64,000 nucleotides of DNA from NCBI GenBank assembly GCA_002245135.1, contig NGBS01000302.1:103018-167017 (forward strand), read 5' to 3'. A program made the position numbers and the translations under genes. Source of the DNA: Proteromonas lacertae. Lineage: Eukaryota; Sar; Bigyra; Opalinata; Proteromonadidae. Position 1 is the first letter of the stretch; every line of letters begins with the position of its first letter. The notes under the pieces were generated by a model that was given only the letters and a program-made list of their open reading frames with translations, ran no database searches and was not told the DNA's origin. Below, piece by piece: positions 45,624 through 58,500 of the stretch.

Positions 45624-47297
45624 ATATTCGTTACATTTTGACACACAATTAAAAGAATGAAATATATTTCTTTATTTCTCATCGTATTTGTATCTGTTTC
45701 ATTGGCCGTTCCTCCTGCTTCTGAATTGAAGGTACATATATGGCCTGAGCCAAAAGAAATGAAAAGTGGTGATAAAACTGTTTATATCGACCATAAATCT
45801 TTCAAATTCGAGACATCTTGTATTGGTGATGATGTGAGAGACGCAATTAGACGGTATTATTTAGATATAATGATGTTATAGATATACAGAGTTGTTTTTC
45901 TACAGTGAAGCTGAAGTAAATGATCATGATGGTATTAGATTATGTAAGATAAATGTGTTGAATGAGAATGCTAGTTTAGTTCATGGAGTAGATGAAAGTT
46001 ACAGTTTATCAGTATCTGAAGATAATTCTCCAATAATAATAAGTGCCAGTACTCAATTTGGATTATACCATGCATTGGAGACGTTGAGTCAAATGATAGT
46101 ATATGATTATGATGAAAGAGTGTATTTAATAACTGGAGCTCCCTATTCAATATCTGATTCCCCTGCTTATCCTTATCGATTATTGATGATCGATACAAGT
46201 CGTCACTTCTTACCCTTAAGATTTCTATATAAGATTATAGACAGTTTAACTTACAACAAATTGAATGTATTACATTGGCATTTGACTGATCATGAATCTT
46301 GGCCAATCGAGATCAAATCTAAACCTGAATTATGGAAATCATCTTTTACAAAATATGAAAGATATAGTCAAGTTGAAATTCGAAAAGTGATAGAATATGG
46401 AAGAAAACGAGGAATTCGAGTAATTGCTGAGATAGATACACCTGGTCATGCATCAGCATTTTGTACTGGATGTATATATATATAATATAAATATTTATTT
46501 ATGAATGATTTGAAATAGATCCTGAAGTTTGTCCATCTGCAACTTGTCATTCTCCATTAGATCCAACCAAAAATGCCACATTTGAAATTTTAGAATCAAT
46601 CTGGAATGAATTATTAAATGAGAAAGATGGAATGTTCTTTGATAAATATTTCCATGTAGGTGGAGATGAAGTAGATATGAGTTGTTGGAATAAAGCTGAT
46701 CAAATAATTGAATGGAAGAAAGAACATAACTATACCAATAAAGATGTTTACAAATACATGATTGACAAAGTGAGTGAATTATCATTGAAATACAATAAAA
46801 AGCCAATCGTTTGGGAAGAAGTATATAATAATTTTGGTAAATCAATGATAAAAGATACAATAGTTCATGTTTGGTTAGGAAATGCCAACAAATTAAAATC
46901 TATAGTAAATGATGGATATTATGGAATATTAAGTGGTGCAAATCCTTGGTATTTACCTAGAAAATATAGTTGGAAGAATATTTATAATGTTACAATCGAC
47001 GAAAATATCGATGAAGATAAACGACATTTAGTATTAGGAGGTGGAAATGCAATGTGGGGTGAATGGGTTGATTTATCTGATTTTATGTTTACGGTTTATC
47101 CTCGTACATCAGCTGGAGCTGAAAGATTATGGACTCCAAAGAATAAATTAGATATAAACAAAGCTGAAAATCGATTACATTGGTTCCGAGGTTTATTACA
47201 TCGACGAGGTATAGAATGTGAGATAGTAAAAGCTGATGAAGGAAGAATAACTCCTCCTGGTCCAGGAAGTATATATGGCCAATAAGAATATCTTATA
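45624..47297 (+). repeat. Tandem duplication unit 2 (hexosaminidase and its promoter)
   Basis: Second copy of 43705-45380; direct orientation, offset about 1,919 bp, separated by about 245 bp of unrelated AT-rich sequence. Confidence 0.85.
45657..47285 (+). CDS. Secreted/lysosomal beta-hexosaminidase, glycoside hydrolase family 20 (copy 2, intact)
   Basis: Two introns, 45854-45881 (28 nt) and 46472-46518 (47 nt), leave exactly 517 residues. A signal peptide is followed by the GH20 N-terminal beta domain, then the barrel: 'DTSRHFLPLRFLYKIIDSL', 'NVLHWHLTDHESWPIEIKS', 'IRVIAEIDTPGHASAFCTGY', 'YFHVGGDEVDMSCW' with the catalytic Asp-Glu pair, 'KPIVWEEVYNN', and 'YPRTSAGAERLWTPKNKLD'. The enzyme removes terminal N-acetylhexosamine from chitin oligomers or glycans by substrate-assisted catalysis. 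The first intron splits an Arg codon in 'DAIRRYTELFF', aligning with animal HEXA/HEXB. Probably secreted or lysosomal. Confidence 0.94.
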
Positions 47298-47417
47298 CTT
47301 CTTTGATATGCTGTTATAATAATATGTTGTTTTAGATTTTACAAAATAATAAATGAAAATAAAATGAAAATTGATCATATATTTACAAAACACTAAATTA
47401 CTTTAGTTACTTACTTT

Positions 47418-49660
47418 TTAATAGGATTTAATCACTTTTACATGTCCATTATTGGTAATAGCAATTATTGTATTACATAATTTCTGTTTATTTGTATTTT
47501 CATCACTTTCAACTTCATTCTCTTCTTCACTTCCTGAATATGGAATGTAATTACTATTCCAATACTGTAAACTCTATATACAATAAAATAAAAATATACA
47601 TTATCAGGTACAAACATAGCTTGACTAATTGGATCATTAATATCAAAAGATTCAAATGAATAATTTCTATTTGTTGCACACATTCTAAAACAATTACTAT
47701 AACCATTTGATATTTCAGGTTTTGTATTTAATATCAATACAGTATTAGTATTAGATGCAGAAATTACATATTTCATATTATTATTGAATGTAGAGATAAA
47801 GGTATTATAATGCTGTTGTAATTGTAAAAGATGTGGAGTTGACATTAAATTTGTATTTCTATTCATCATTTCATTAGGAATTTTCACCAAATTTTTAAAT
47901 TGATATAATAATTTATAATCTGTCATATCATAACATCTTATTAGGTTATCAATTGTTGATATTAACATACAATAACGACTAATAGACTGGAAGAATGATA
48001 TTCCTATTACATCTTCATTATCCTCTTTCTTACTCTTCTTCTTCTTCTTTTTAATTTCTGGATATTCTATTCGTGTTACATACTTTAGATTTTGTGACAT
48101 ATAAATCAATACATCACCATTCTTTAATCCAATGCAACACATTTTACCATTTTTAGTATATTTACAATAAGTAATCATATTAGGTAGTTGAATCCAATGA
48201 ATTGTTATTGCATCTGGCAATTGCCAAAGTTTCAAAGTTCCATCTATACTTCCTGATATAAAATATTGATCTTCATTCGGTTGAAAATCTAAACATATAT
48301 TCAATATATTTGATCGAAAAGTGTGTAAACAATTAGGAAGTTTTATATTCCATAGTTTCATTGTATTATCTTTACTGGATGATAACAGAAATAGACTATG
48401 ACTCCAACTGATTGAGATTATTGTTCCAGTATGACCAGTATAAACTCTAGTTGGATTACTATCATAGAATAATTGTGAATTATTATTTTCATTATTATTT
48501 TTTAATATTGAAAATACATAAATTACACTATTCTGACAGCCAAAGGCAGTATAATGACCATCTTCTGAAAATGACATACAAGTTATTGAACCATCTAATA
48601 TCTCTAAATCTTGAATGATTTTCATATTATTAAACTCTTTATGACTTTTATTGTTTGATTTATAATTCCTAATACACTTTGATAGATTCTCACTATCAGT
48701 ATTTTCTATTATTGTTGAACTACGTTGTCTTATTAATGTTCTATTATTATTATAATTTCTCATCGTATTATTATTATTATTATCTTCATTATTCAATTCT
48801 TGTTCACTTCCACCACTTGCACTTGTCGTTCTTATTGAATTTTTATCTTCATTTATTGTATTTACTGCATTTATATTGTTCATATTGGCACTTCTTGGAG
48901 TTGGCAGAGGAAAATTGTTAGATAATGAAATTGATGTTTTATGTGCATTTGTAGTAACATAATCAATCATTTCTACTGATTTAACTCTGTCATTGAAATT
49001 AAAGTAGTTTTTATTACTGTTATTACTGTCAAATGTGTTAGACATAGGTAATGAGATATCTAATGATTTTTGAGTGACAATTTTTGCATCTACAGAGGAA
49101 GAACGTGTTCTATTCCTTACTGATAATGGCTCAAATATATTATGAGAAATATTGATGGATCTGTTGAGAGGAAGTTGAAAATGTTGAGATGTTGCTGAAC
49201 TGAATGATTCTAATTGATCTGCATTGGTTGGTTCTCTTTTTCTTAGTAATAAAGGATGAACAGGTTTAACTAAATTCTTCGGTTCTTCAGAATTTGTCAC
49301 AATTCCAGGAATTGTGATTTCAATTTGACCTTCTTCAACAGGTGATGATTCTGAAGATATTGGCGTTTTTGTGTCAGTTGAATTAGTAATTGACTTAGTG
49401 GAGGATGAAATGATTGGTTTGTTTACACTAGATATTGATCGATTCACTCTACTTTTTGGTAATGAAGGAATTGTCTAGATGTTTTATTAATATTAATAAT
49501 ATACAGTTGAAGATGTCATTTCTTTGATTTGTGGATTTTCTTCTTTTTCAGTAGAATGTATATTGGCATCTGAATCCTCTATTTCATTTTCTTCCTCCGT
49601 TACTATTGGTGTACTGTTATTCTTTAAAGGATCTTGTATATCTGTTGTACAAGTGCTCAT
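47418..49660 (-). CDS. WDR44-like WD40-repeat protein
   Basis: Introns of 30 nt (near 49477-49506) and 26 nt (near 47575-47600) leave exactly 728 residues. The first half is disordered, Ser/Thr/Asn-rich. WD40 blades follow: 'GSITCMSFSEDGHYTAFGCQ', 'YTGHTGTIISISWSHSLFLL', 'SSSKDNTMKLWNIKLPNCLH', 'FQPNEDQYFISGSIDGTLKL', 'YCKYTKNGKMCCIGLKNGDV', with 'NLKYVTRIEYPEIKKKKKK' matching the lysine-rich loop after the 'HLKYHTQI' strand of WDR44. WDR44 is a Rab11 effector on recycling endosomes and regulates ciliogenesis in animals. The start at 49660 adds an acidic leader and makes the gene open in frame. An AACG-TATA element lies 100 nt upstream. Confidence 0.8.
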
Positions 49661-49759
49661 TAGAATATATATTGAAAAATGAGTGAATTAATAAATAAAA
49701 TATTGGTAACAGAATGTAGAAGAAAACAGGAAACTTAAAATTCTTTCTAAGAAATTATT

Positions 49760-49776
49760 GAAACGATTATATTTTT
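49760..49776 (+). promoter_or_regulatory. AACG-NN-TATA promoter-like element between WDR44-like and helical-repeat genes
   Basis: GAAACGATTATATTTTT lies between divergent starts (49660 minus, 49939 plus). It fits the same pattern as four other upstream elements in this window. Confidence 0.35.
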
Positions 49777-49938
49777 ATTAACAACCCAAAAGGTTGGACA
49801 AAATCATTTCGCACATTTATATCATAAATAAGCTACAATAAGTAAAATACCCTACTTATTGTTAATAATAACACATATACTGATGAATTAAGCCATAAAA
49901 TTTCTTTTCAATTTTAACGACTCTTTTTTCAATAATAA

Positions 49939-50762
49939 ATGGAACTAAAAGTTCTTTTATCAATAGCTGCTGTTATTATTATCTTCATAATTTTTCTATC
50001 TATCATTGTATGATGCCAAATGTTATGTTTAGCTATTCTCAGACTCTACTCTTAACGGAATTCAAAGAGAGCTTCAGGATTGGAGAGATTACAATGAAGA
50101 TCATTTATTAAATTCAATACAACGTTTATTAAGATATTTAAATTCAAAGTATGACAGATTGTTATTCAAATTTGGTCTAGATCAATAAATGAGAGTGATA
50201 ATCCTCTTCATTTGGATTGTATAAACAATATAACACAAATAATAACCAAGTATACATATAATGAAGATATTCAACTTTGGTCTTTAAGTTGTTTTAAAAT
50301 CTACCTCAAAAGTGAATTATTGTCTGGATATATATTAGATGTATCAATAATGCAAGATCATTTTATTTATCTAATTGAAAGTATTTTTTCTATTTAATTA
50401 TCATTAATAGCTTATCCTGATAATCAAGAATTAATGTCAATAGTCGTTTATTTGTTAGGAAGAGTAATTGATAGAAAAGAAGATATTCATATTGGTATAA
50501 CTCCCACAATCGTTGATAAAATTTATTTTAAATCTTTTATTTGTTTAGTGATCATCCTTTTATTATTAGATATGGAATAACTATACTGTATGTTTGTCTA
50601 AGAACTGAAAATGATAAAGAAAAAAGAAGACAGTATTTATCTCCTGAATTAAAATCTAAGGTGAGGAAATTAATGTTAGCTAATCCTCTCGATGAGTTTA
50701 AATTATACTCTACAATGTTTGATGATGATGATGATGATGATGATGTTAATGATAATAAATAA
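49939..50762 (+). CDS. Membrane-anchored helical-repeat protein of unknown function
   Basis: Starts with one membrane helix ('LLSIAAVIIIFIIFLSII'), exactly ended by a 25-nt intron, so the anchor is its own exon. Further short introns (32, 30 and about 37 nt) link helical pairs: 'STLNGIQRELQDWRDYNEDH', 'NNITQIITKYTYNEDIQLWS', 'NQELMSIVVYLLGRVIDRKE', 'FIIRYGITILYVCLRTENDK', ending in an Asp run. Armadillo-like folding is a guess. One extra base in CCC near 50502 explains a remaining frame discrepancy. No known family recognised. Confidence 0.6.
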
Positions 50763-50900
50763 CTATAAATTAATAAATTATGTTTAATTTTGGTTAGTTC
50801 AGGATTAAAACACACACACACAATAATATAGTAATGTAATATACTTATATACATAAACATATATAAATAAAATGCTATAAATAATAACTCACATAATAAA

Positions 50901-52359
50901 TCAACTATTTGTTGGAACAATTTTCACACCTTGAAAAATAGGAATAGCTCTTGATTTCATAATAGTCGCATTAGTGGAATCTCTAAAACTCGAACCAACA
51001 GGAGATACTGAAACAGATGTTTTATTTTTACTAGTATTATTAGAATTAGCTAATGTATTAATAGCTGTATTTTCTTCAGTAGTTGTACTACTTGTATAAT
51101 TATATTCATCTTCATCATTATAATTATTACTCAAACTATTTGCATCTTTTAAACTATTACTATGGTTTATACTTACAGATACACTTGTAGAATCACGATT
51201 TACATTTGTATTGTTACTGATATTATTATTATAACTAAATCTATTAACACCACCACCATTATCTTCATTTCCTATTGTTCTTTTGGTGTTATTATTACGC
51301 AATGAATGAGATAATGGAGAAGTTGAACTACGTCTATCTACACGATTTCCAACTGTAAATAACTTGGGAAATGAATAACTTTCACCATCGATTTGAATAG
51401 ATTTGATTCTCAAGCTTTGAGCTCTAGCACTATATTGTAAACCATATTTTGTCCTTAATAACGATATTACTGTATTTAGACTTTCACCTACAAATGTTGG
51501 GAAATAATCACAATAATATGGATCTGGTTGATTTTTTATTAAATTATTCAATTTCTTAAAACAGGAGGTTGTTTTTGGAAAATATAATTTCTTAATAATA
51601 TCACGACTGAAATACAAATGACCTGTATTTCGATAGAATTTATAACGTGTTTGGATTTCTTGTATTTTATTCACACTAAATATATGATTGGATATTTTGT
51701 GTTTTAATAATATAATTGGATTGATTAATGATGGATAATGATTGATGAATTGGATTAAATCATTTATATCAATTTTACCATCCATATTATGTGGACATTT
51801 TGATATAAAATCATTTAATGTGTTTAAATTATCACTATCTATTCCGATTATGTTAAAAAATATTAATAATTTGGATGGAGGAATTGCGATTGAATAATGT
51901 AAATTACAGCAGGATAATAGGATTAGTACTAGATCATCCATTTCTAATAAACCGAATGATACTATGAATTGGAAGAAAATATTGTAAGTTACATCCACGT
52001 TTTGATTATTCTCACGAAAAAATAAATTGTAAATCTCATGTGGTGGAATATGTAGATAGTTGTAAATAGAAAAGGGAGGAAGTTTAGTTATACCTTCACT
52101 TTTACATATCGATATAAAAGAATTTTGTACTAGAAACACTTCATAGTGATTTACTAGTATATTCAATAATATTAAATATAATTATACAAAATAGTACTTT
52201 GGCTAAATGCTCAGATAATACATTTAACTGCAATAATGGTCCATTCTTAAATCTCAGTTGCTTGTGAGGATTTACATATAATTTCATCTATATTCAATAT
52301 ATATTAATTACTTATACTAATTCATCAAATGGCATATTCTCATCATCATTCTCTGTCAT
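50901..52359 (-). CDS. EF-hand-like protein, paralogue of the gene at 21875-22994
   Basis: Two introns (30 and 34 nt) leave exactly 464 residues from the ATG at 52359. An EF-like loop is visible in 'CPHNMDGKIDINDLIQFI' (D-x-x-G-x-I-x-x-x-D pattern), preceded by a helical pair 'LVLILLSCCNLHYSIAIPPS'. The second half is disordered, Ser/Asn/Thr-rich. It shares with the other paralogue the 'LFLNxYEV' block with an intron of the same phase, and the 'YYxDYxP.....IxxLRxKYG' block. At most one calcium site appears usable. Function unknown. Confidence 0.75.
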
Positions 52360-52534
52360 TCTATTAAAAATTTTAGTCAATCGTTATTTTTTTCAAGCCA
52401 TCACTCAAGCTTATTTTTTTAAATTTATATTCTAAATAAAGAAAAAATTATAATGATGTGAAATATAATGAGCATTAAATGGCAGAGTATAATTCATAAT
52501 AAAAAAATCAAATACGAAGTTAATTACTCTTCAT

Positions 52535-55500
52535 CTAATGAAAGAACTTACCTCTAAATTCATATACAGAATATAATTCACTTATAAATTTCACCATTAT
52601 TTCATCCATTATTGGAACTGGCATTGTTAAATCATTGATTGAACCATCTTCAAATGGATATGGACACTTTTGTAAATCCCCTTTCTCTTTTATGATTGGA
52701 TTACTCATTGAAGATATTACTTTGTCTAAATTATCAGGATTATAACTCCATAAATAATGAGGGAATAAATTCTTCATATTATCAACATATAAATTATATC
52801 CAACTCCCATTCCGATTATATTACAATCAGTTGATTTTATCACTTCTTTCAATCTTATCTTCATTTCTTTATTCATGACACAATTATTGGTTAATACAAA
52901 TACTATTGGACTATATGGTCTGGATGTACAAGTTGCTATTGAATATTGTAATGTTTCACATAAACAAGTCACTTCAATTGGATGATCTTTACATGTTTCT
53001 ACTATTTGATTTATTGAACTCATAATTATTGGACTCCAAGCATCAGTTGAGTTTAAACCTGTTCCTATTTTGTTTATTTGATCAGTTGCAATCCAAATAT
53101 CTATGGCTGGAACATTCACTTCACATATTCCTCTTAATAAGGTATAAAATGTCTTTAATGTATGAGATATATTGATTGGACTCATTGTAAATGAAGATGC
53201 ATCTAATACTATTGATAAACTATAAGATCTTATCTTATTTCCTGTTTTCTTTTTGAATAATTTCCCATCACTTATTCCTGTTATTATGAACTTTATGAAA
53301 TTCTGAAAATGAATTGATGTTCCAGATACACTAGCTATCCATGTTGTTGGTTTGTTTGGAATTGTTAAAGAAGAATTCAATGGATAAAATAACAAATTAC
53401 TCTTTATATTCTCTGTCAAATATTTATGTAATACAACATTACCATTTCCATGACTTATGAAATCTAAATCTTTATCACCAACAGCTGGTAGTTTTATTGT
53501 ATTTCCATGATATTTACTATCATCAATTAAAACTGCATATATATCTTTTTCTTTTACTTCATATAATCCTATTGCTATTGATTTTGAATTATCATTTATA
53601 TTTGGATTGGATTGAGGTTTTATATCTTTTGGTATATTATATTCTATTACTCTTTCAGAATAGAAGAAAGGATATAATTTCACAAAATATTTCATATCTT
53701 CAAAACATCTTTCATTATCAATCATTATATTGTTATTTGATGTAAAATTAGATTCTATATACTGATTTATCTTATTGGTATTTTCTGGTGATAATAATTC
53801 ATCTTGATAATCATTATTTCCATTAATTCTCATCAAAAATAATACTTTCAAATTACTTCTTATGAAATTACATACATCATCATTGGAAGTTAATAATTGT
53901 TCTGAAAAACAATCACTTACTATTATATACATATGATCATGGTTTGGATTATTTGTTGGTGTATCTTCAGGATATGAAAATACATCTAATGGAGTTGAAG
54001 GCATTTTCTCTACTCCTTCTAAATCAAATATTCGACTCATTTTTATATATAAATCTTCTTTATATTCAGCTATTGATATACATTGACCATGTGATAATGA
54101 TGCTAATATTTGGGTTGATATATTCAACTCTTTACAAATCAATAATAATATACATGCTGTTAATGATCTTAATCTGGCTTTGTATTTCTTATGAGTAAAT
54201 GATGTATCAATTATTATTGTCATTGTTTGAATCAGTTGTAATGGGTTTTCTCTCTTTGAATTTAGATTTCTTATTTCATTTGTCATATAATAAACATATT
54301 TCAATAATGATTTTCTATATTCTTTCATCATATTAGTATCAATTTCATTGATTAGTTTAAATTCTAATGATGGAATTCTATTCTCTTCTTCTTTCAATTT
54401 CATTATCTTTGTTGCATCTTTATCATTTCTTCTTTCATCTATTGATTTGAAATATTCATCTAATGTCATAGTTTTGAAATGTTTTAATATATCTCTTACA
54501 TTCATATCTCTCAAATTTCCTTTCTGTCTTTCTACATATTCTTCATTCTGATGAATATCTAAATCATTTATTACTTCATTTCCTAATTCTCGTTTGTCTT
54601 TCCATATTAATGGATGATTTTGAGTGTTTATGTATTGAAGATTATCATTTACTAATTTGAATATACTATTCAAATAATCTTCTTTGTTAACTGATATATG
54701 ATATAAATAGAAAATTATTTGATCTACTTTATCACTTACATCTTCATTATTTGATAGTTTTGATAAAAATATATTCTTTAAACCATTAACATATTCTGTT
54801 AAACTATTCTTTTGTTGTATTTGATTTAATTTTTCATCTACATCAACTATATCTTTTGGCAAACCAACAATATCATTTAATGGAGATTCTTTATCAGGAT
54901 TATATAATTCCCATTTTCCTTTTTTCTTAATAAATTTAAAACCTAATGGCTGGTTTAAATAATTAACATAATAAACAGAATAATGATTATCAACTTCCAT
55001 TTTAGAGGAATAATAACATCTATTGTGTTGTTTTGTATGTTTTCCTTTTTCATCAAACCATGTTAATTCAAATGGAGGATCACCATATCTACATGTATAA
55101 ATTAATCTATTTGGATGACTTAAATCAATTCCACATAGATAATTTGTGAAGAAAACATCGTCATATTCTTTCACTTCAAATTTCACTTTCATCTCAACTG
55201 ATTTGTTTGGAATTGATATTTTTATTGGTATTTCTATTTTTCCTACTTCTGGATTATGAATCAATATTTCTAATTCACTTGATGGTGTTATTCTAACATG
55301 ACATTTCTTTGATTCAACAAATATATTGATGTTGGATGGATTGATTATTGGAATTGTTATAATTGGATTAGATCTGGATTTGACTAATGGAGGTAATTCA
55401 ATATAATCATCTTCAGGAAGAATAAATTCATGATCTTTGATATTCGTAATAAAAATTACATTTGCTAAATTCATTTTATCTTTTTTTGACTTTGAATTAT

Positions 55501-58500
55501 CTCTTTTATATACATATCCTTCTGGAATAAACACTTTTGATTGCATTGGTTTTGGTTTTATAATTCTCTGTTTTTCTTTCTTAGTATTTTCTAATTCTTG
55601 AAGCTTTATTGAATATATTCTTTCAATTTCATTAATCTCCTTTTGACAATTATTAATATCATCTATTATGCCTCCAAAATCATTTCTTATTCCTTTTTGA
55701 TATTTCTTGGAATATGAAATATATGAATAATAATCATTTACAGAAGCAAATAATTTTTTCATAAATATTTTATATATATCTTCTGTTAATCTACTCATTT
55801 CAACTTCATTTGCTTTTGGTGCATTCCTTGGTATTGAAATACAATTTGAAAGTTTAAAGTAAGTGAACATTTGATTAATAGGAAAGATGTTTATATCTGA
55901 ATCAAAATATGAATTATGTAGATTAATTCCATTATATCCATAATTATTATCAAATAAATATAATCTATAATCTTTATTTGAACTTCCAGATTTATTTCCA
56001 CCTTTAAGTAAGAATGAATATTCATTAAACAATTCTTTATTAAAATCAGTTGCAAATCTAATCTCATTTTCTTTACAGAATTTTATCATATTTAACATCA
56101 AAGAACGAGAAAAATAATCATTTGTATTATCTGAATTAAATGGATGATATTTATATTCAATTTCCACAGCACCATATTTCTTTGTTATTTCAACATTCAC
56201 ATCATAAGTTGATAATGGCAAAACAACATATAATTCTTTTCTTTCATTACTTAAACCAAATTCATTCCTTATCCAATCTCCCCATCCTTCTTTAGAAGAA
56301 ATATATATTTCATGATTTGTAAATCCCAATATAGAATCATCACCACAATGAAGTTTAAATTTGAATCTAGAATTCTTATTATATCTGAAAATAACAACTT
56401 TGAAATAAATAGAATCTGGTTCTATATTGTTTAATTTTGACTTGATAAAATCTGCTAAATTTGATTCATATGAATTAGTCTTTTCAATCATATGATTTAT
56501 TGATTCATGATGATATAATGTCAAAATATAATTCTTAGCTCTCTCTATTGATTCTATTGATCCATATTTCTTTTCAAATTCTTTATTATCTCTTTCAACA
56601 GCTTTTTTAGCATCTCTTTTTAATTTATCTTCCATTTGTTTATAATTATTTTCTAATTTGTTTTTATTATTCTTCAATTCATTATACTCTTTTTCTAATC
56701 TCTTTATCTTCTGATCTATTCCTTCTATTCCATTTTTATATTCATTTTGAAGATATTCATCTGCTTTTGGAATTATATCATCTATTGATTTTAGAATAGG
56801 ATTTGTTTTAAAGAAATCTTTCAATGATATTTCACTCAATATTTCTAACACAATATCTGATAATTCATTGTGTAATAATGGACATATTAAAACTAATTTA
56901 TCATGAAATGGCAGTGAAGAATTATATATTCCTTCATAGATATAAAACAAAGGTTCACTTTTCATATTATAATTTCTAATTTGATATTCATACTTTAAAT
57001 CAGATGATGATACTATTGTTCCTGGTTCACATTTACTTGTGTAATTATATGGTTCTAATGATAATATTTTATGTAAATCCAATTCTCTTTCATTTTCTTC
57101 TTCTACATATCTAATGATTCTCAATGCTTGTAATTCTAATTTATCTTCATAATAATCTATATTACATTTATCAATTATATGTGATAAATCATAATCAACT
57201 CTCCCATTGATAAATCTTTGTTTCGATTTAATCCATTCACTTTCTAATAAAGTATTTATAGCATTATCTAATTGTTCTTGAGTTATTTTTCTATGAATAT
57301 AAAATGGAGCTTCTTTTATAATGGAATAATAATGATTCAAATCTACAGTTTTAGCATAATAATTGATTCTAGCTGTCACATATATTTCTAAAGATTTTTT
57401 CATTCCTTCAAAATTCTCAAAATCATGAATTAACCTATCTTTTGATATCTCTAATTCTATCAATAATTCATAATATTGAACTATTGCTGATGCTGTATTT
57501 GACACTTCTAAAGCATATAAGAAATGACTACACTCTAAATATAATCTTGCATTATTATCTTGAATCTGACTATAATCAATTATTGTATCTTTTATTTGTT
57601 TTATATCTTTTAATAAATCATAAGCATCATCATCTATTCCTTCTATATTATTCTCTTCTTCAAAATCATTAACAAATTCACTCTTTATATTTGCTAATTC
57701 TCTTTTGATTTTGTTATAATTCATTTGTCTTTGTCTTTTCTTTTCATCTCTTATCATTGATAATGCTTTTAAATCTTTCATTTCAGTATAAAATGATGAA
57801 TATTCTTCAAAATATTTATCCATTCCATAGAATCTATTCAGTTTTAAAGTTGTATCTTTCATTGTTTCATTAAATTCATCATATATTCTTTCAATATCAT
57901 TAAATAATAAATCAGTCATTCCTGTGTTTTCTTTTGGTCTTCTTGATATATTTGATGAATAACTTTTCAATAATCGAAGTGTTTTGTTTATTATATTCTC
58001 TATTACTTCTATTGGACCTAATTCATCTATCTTTTCAATTATATCACTAAACACATTTTGATATTTATTCCATTGAGAATCTTTATTATTCAATAATACT
58101 TTATCTTTACCTATTATATAACATAACAACAATTCATCTGAATCTTTTTTCAATTCATAATATTCTTTTAATTTACATATTTCATTATCTTTGATATTAA
58201 TCAAAGGGCATTTGTGCATTGACTTTAACTTTTCTGATGAAGATAGTTTGAAATATTTGAATAAAATCCATCTTTGAAGATTTGGATTACATTCAATTAT
58301 TGTAGTATTTTTACCAAAATTCTTATTCACTGTTGAATATATCTGATAAAGTGGATAATATAATAATGATGATGTGTAGTTAGAATTGATTATTTGGTAT
58401 ATTTGGGAATGTTCACTATTACTTCCTTTCCTGTTAAACATCAATATACTATCATTCATTACTTGTTCTATCAAATCTTCAATTTTATCAACATTCTTAT

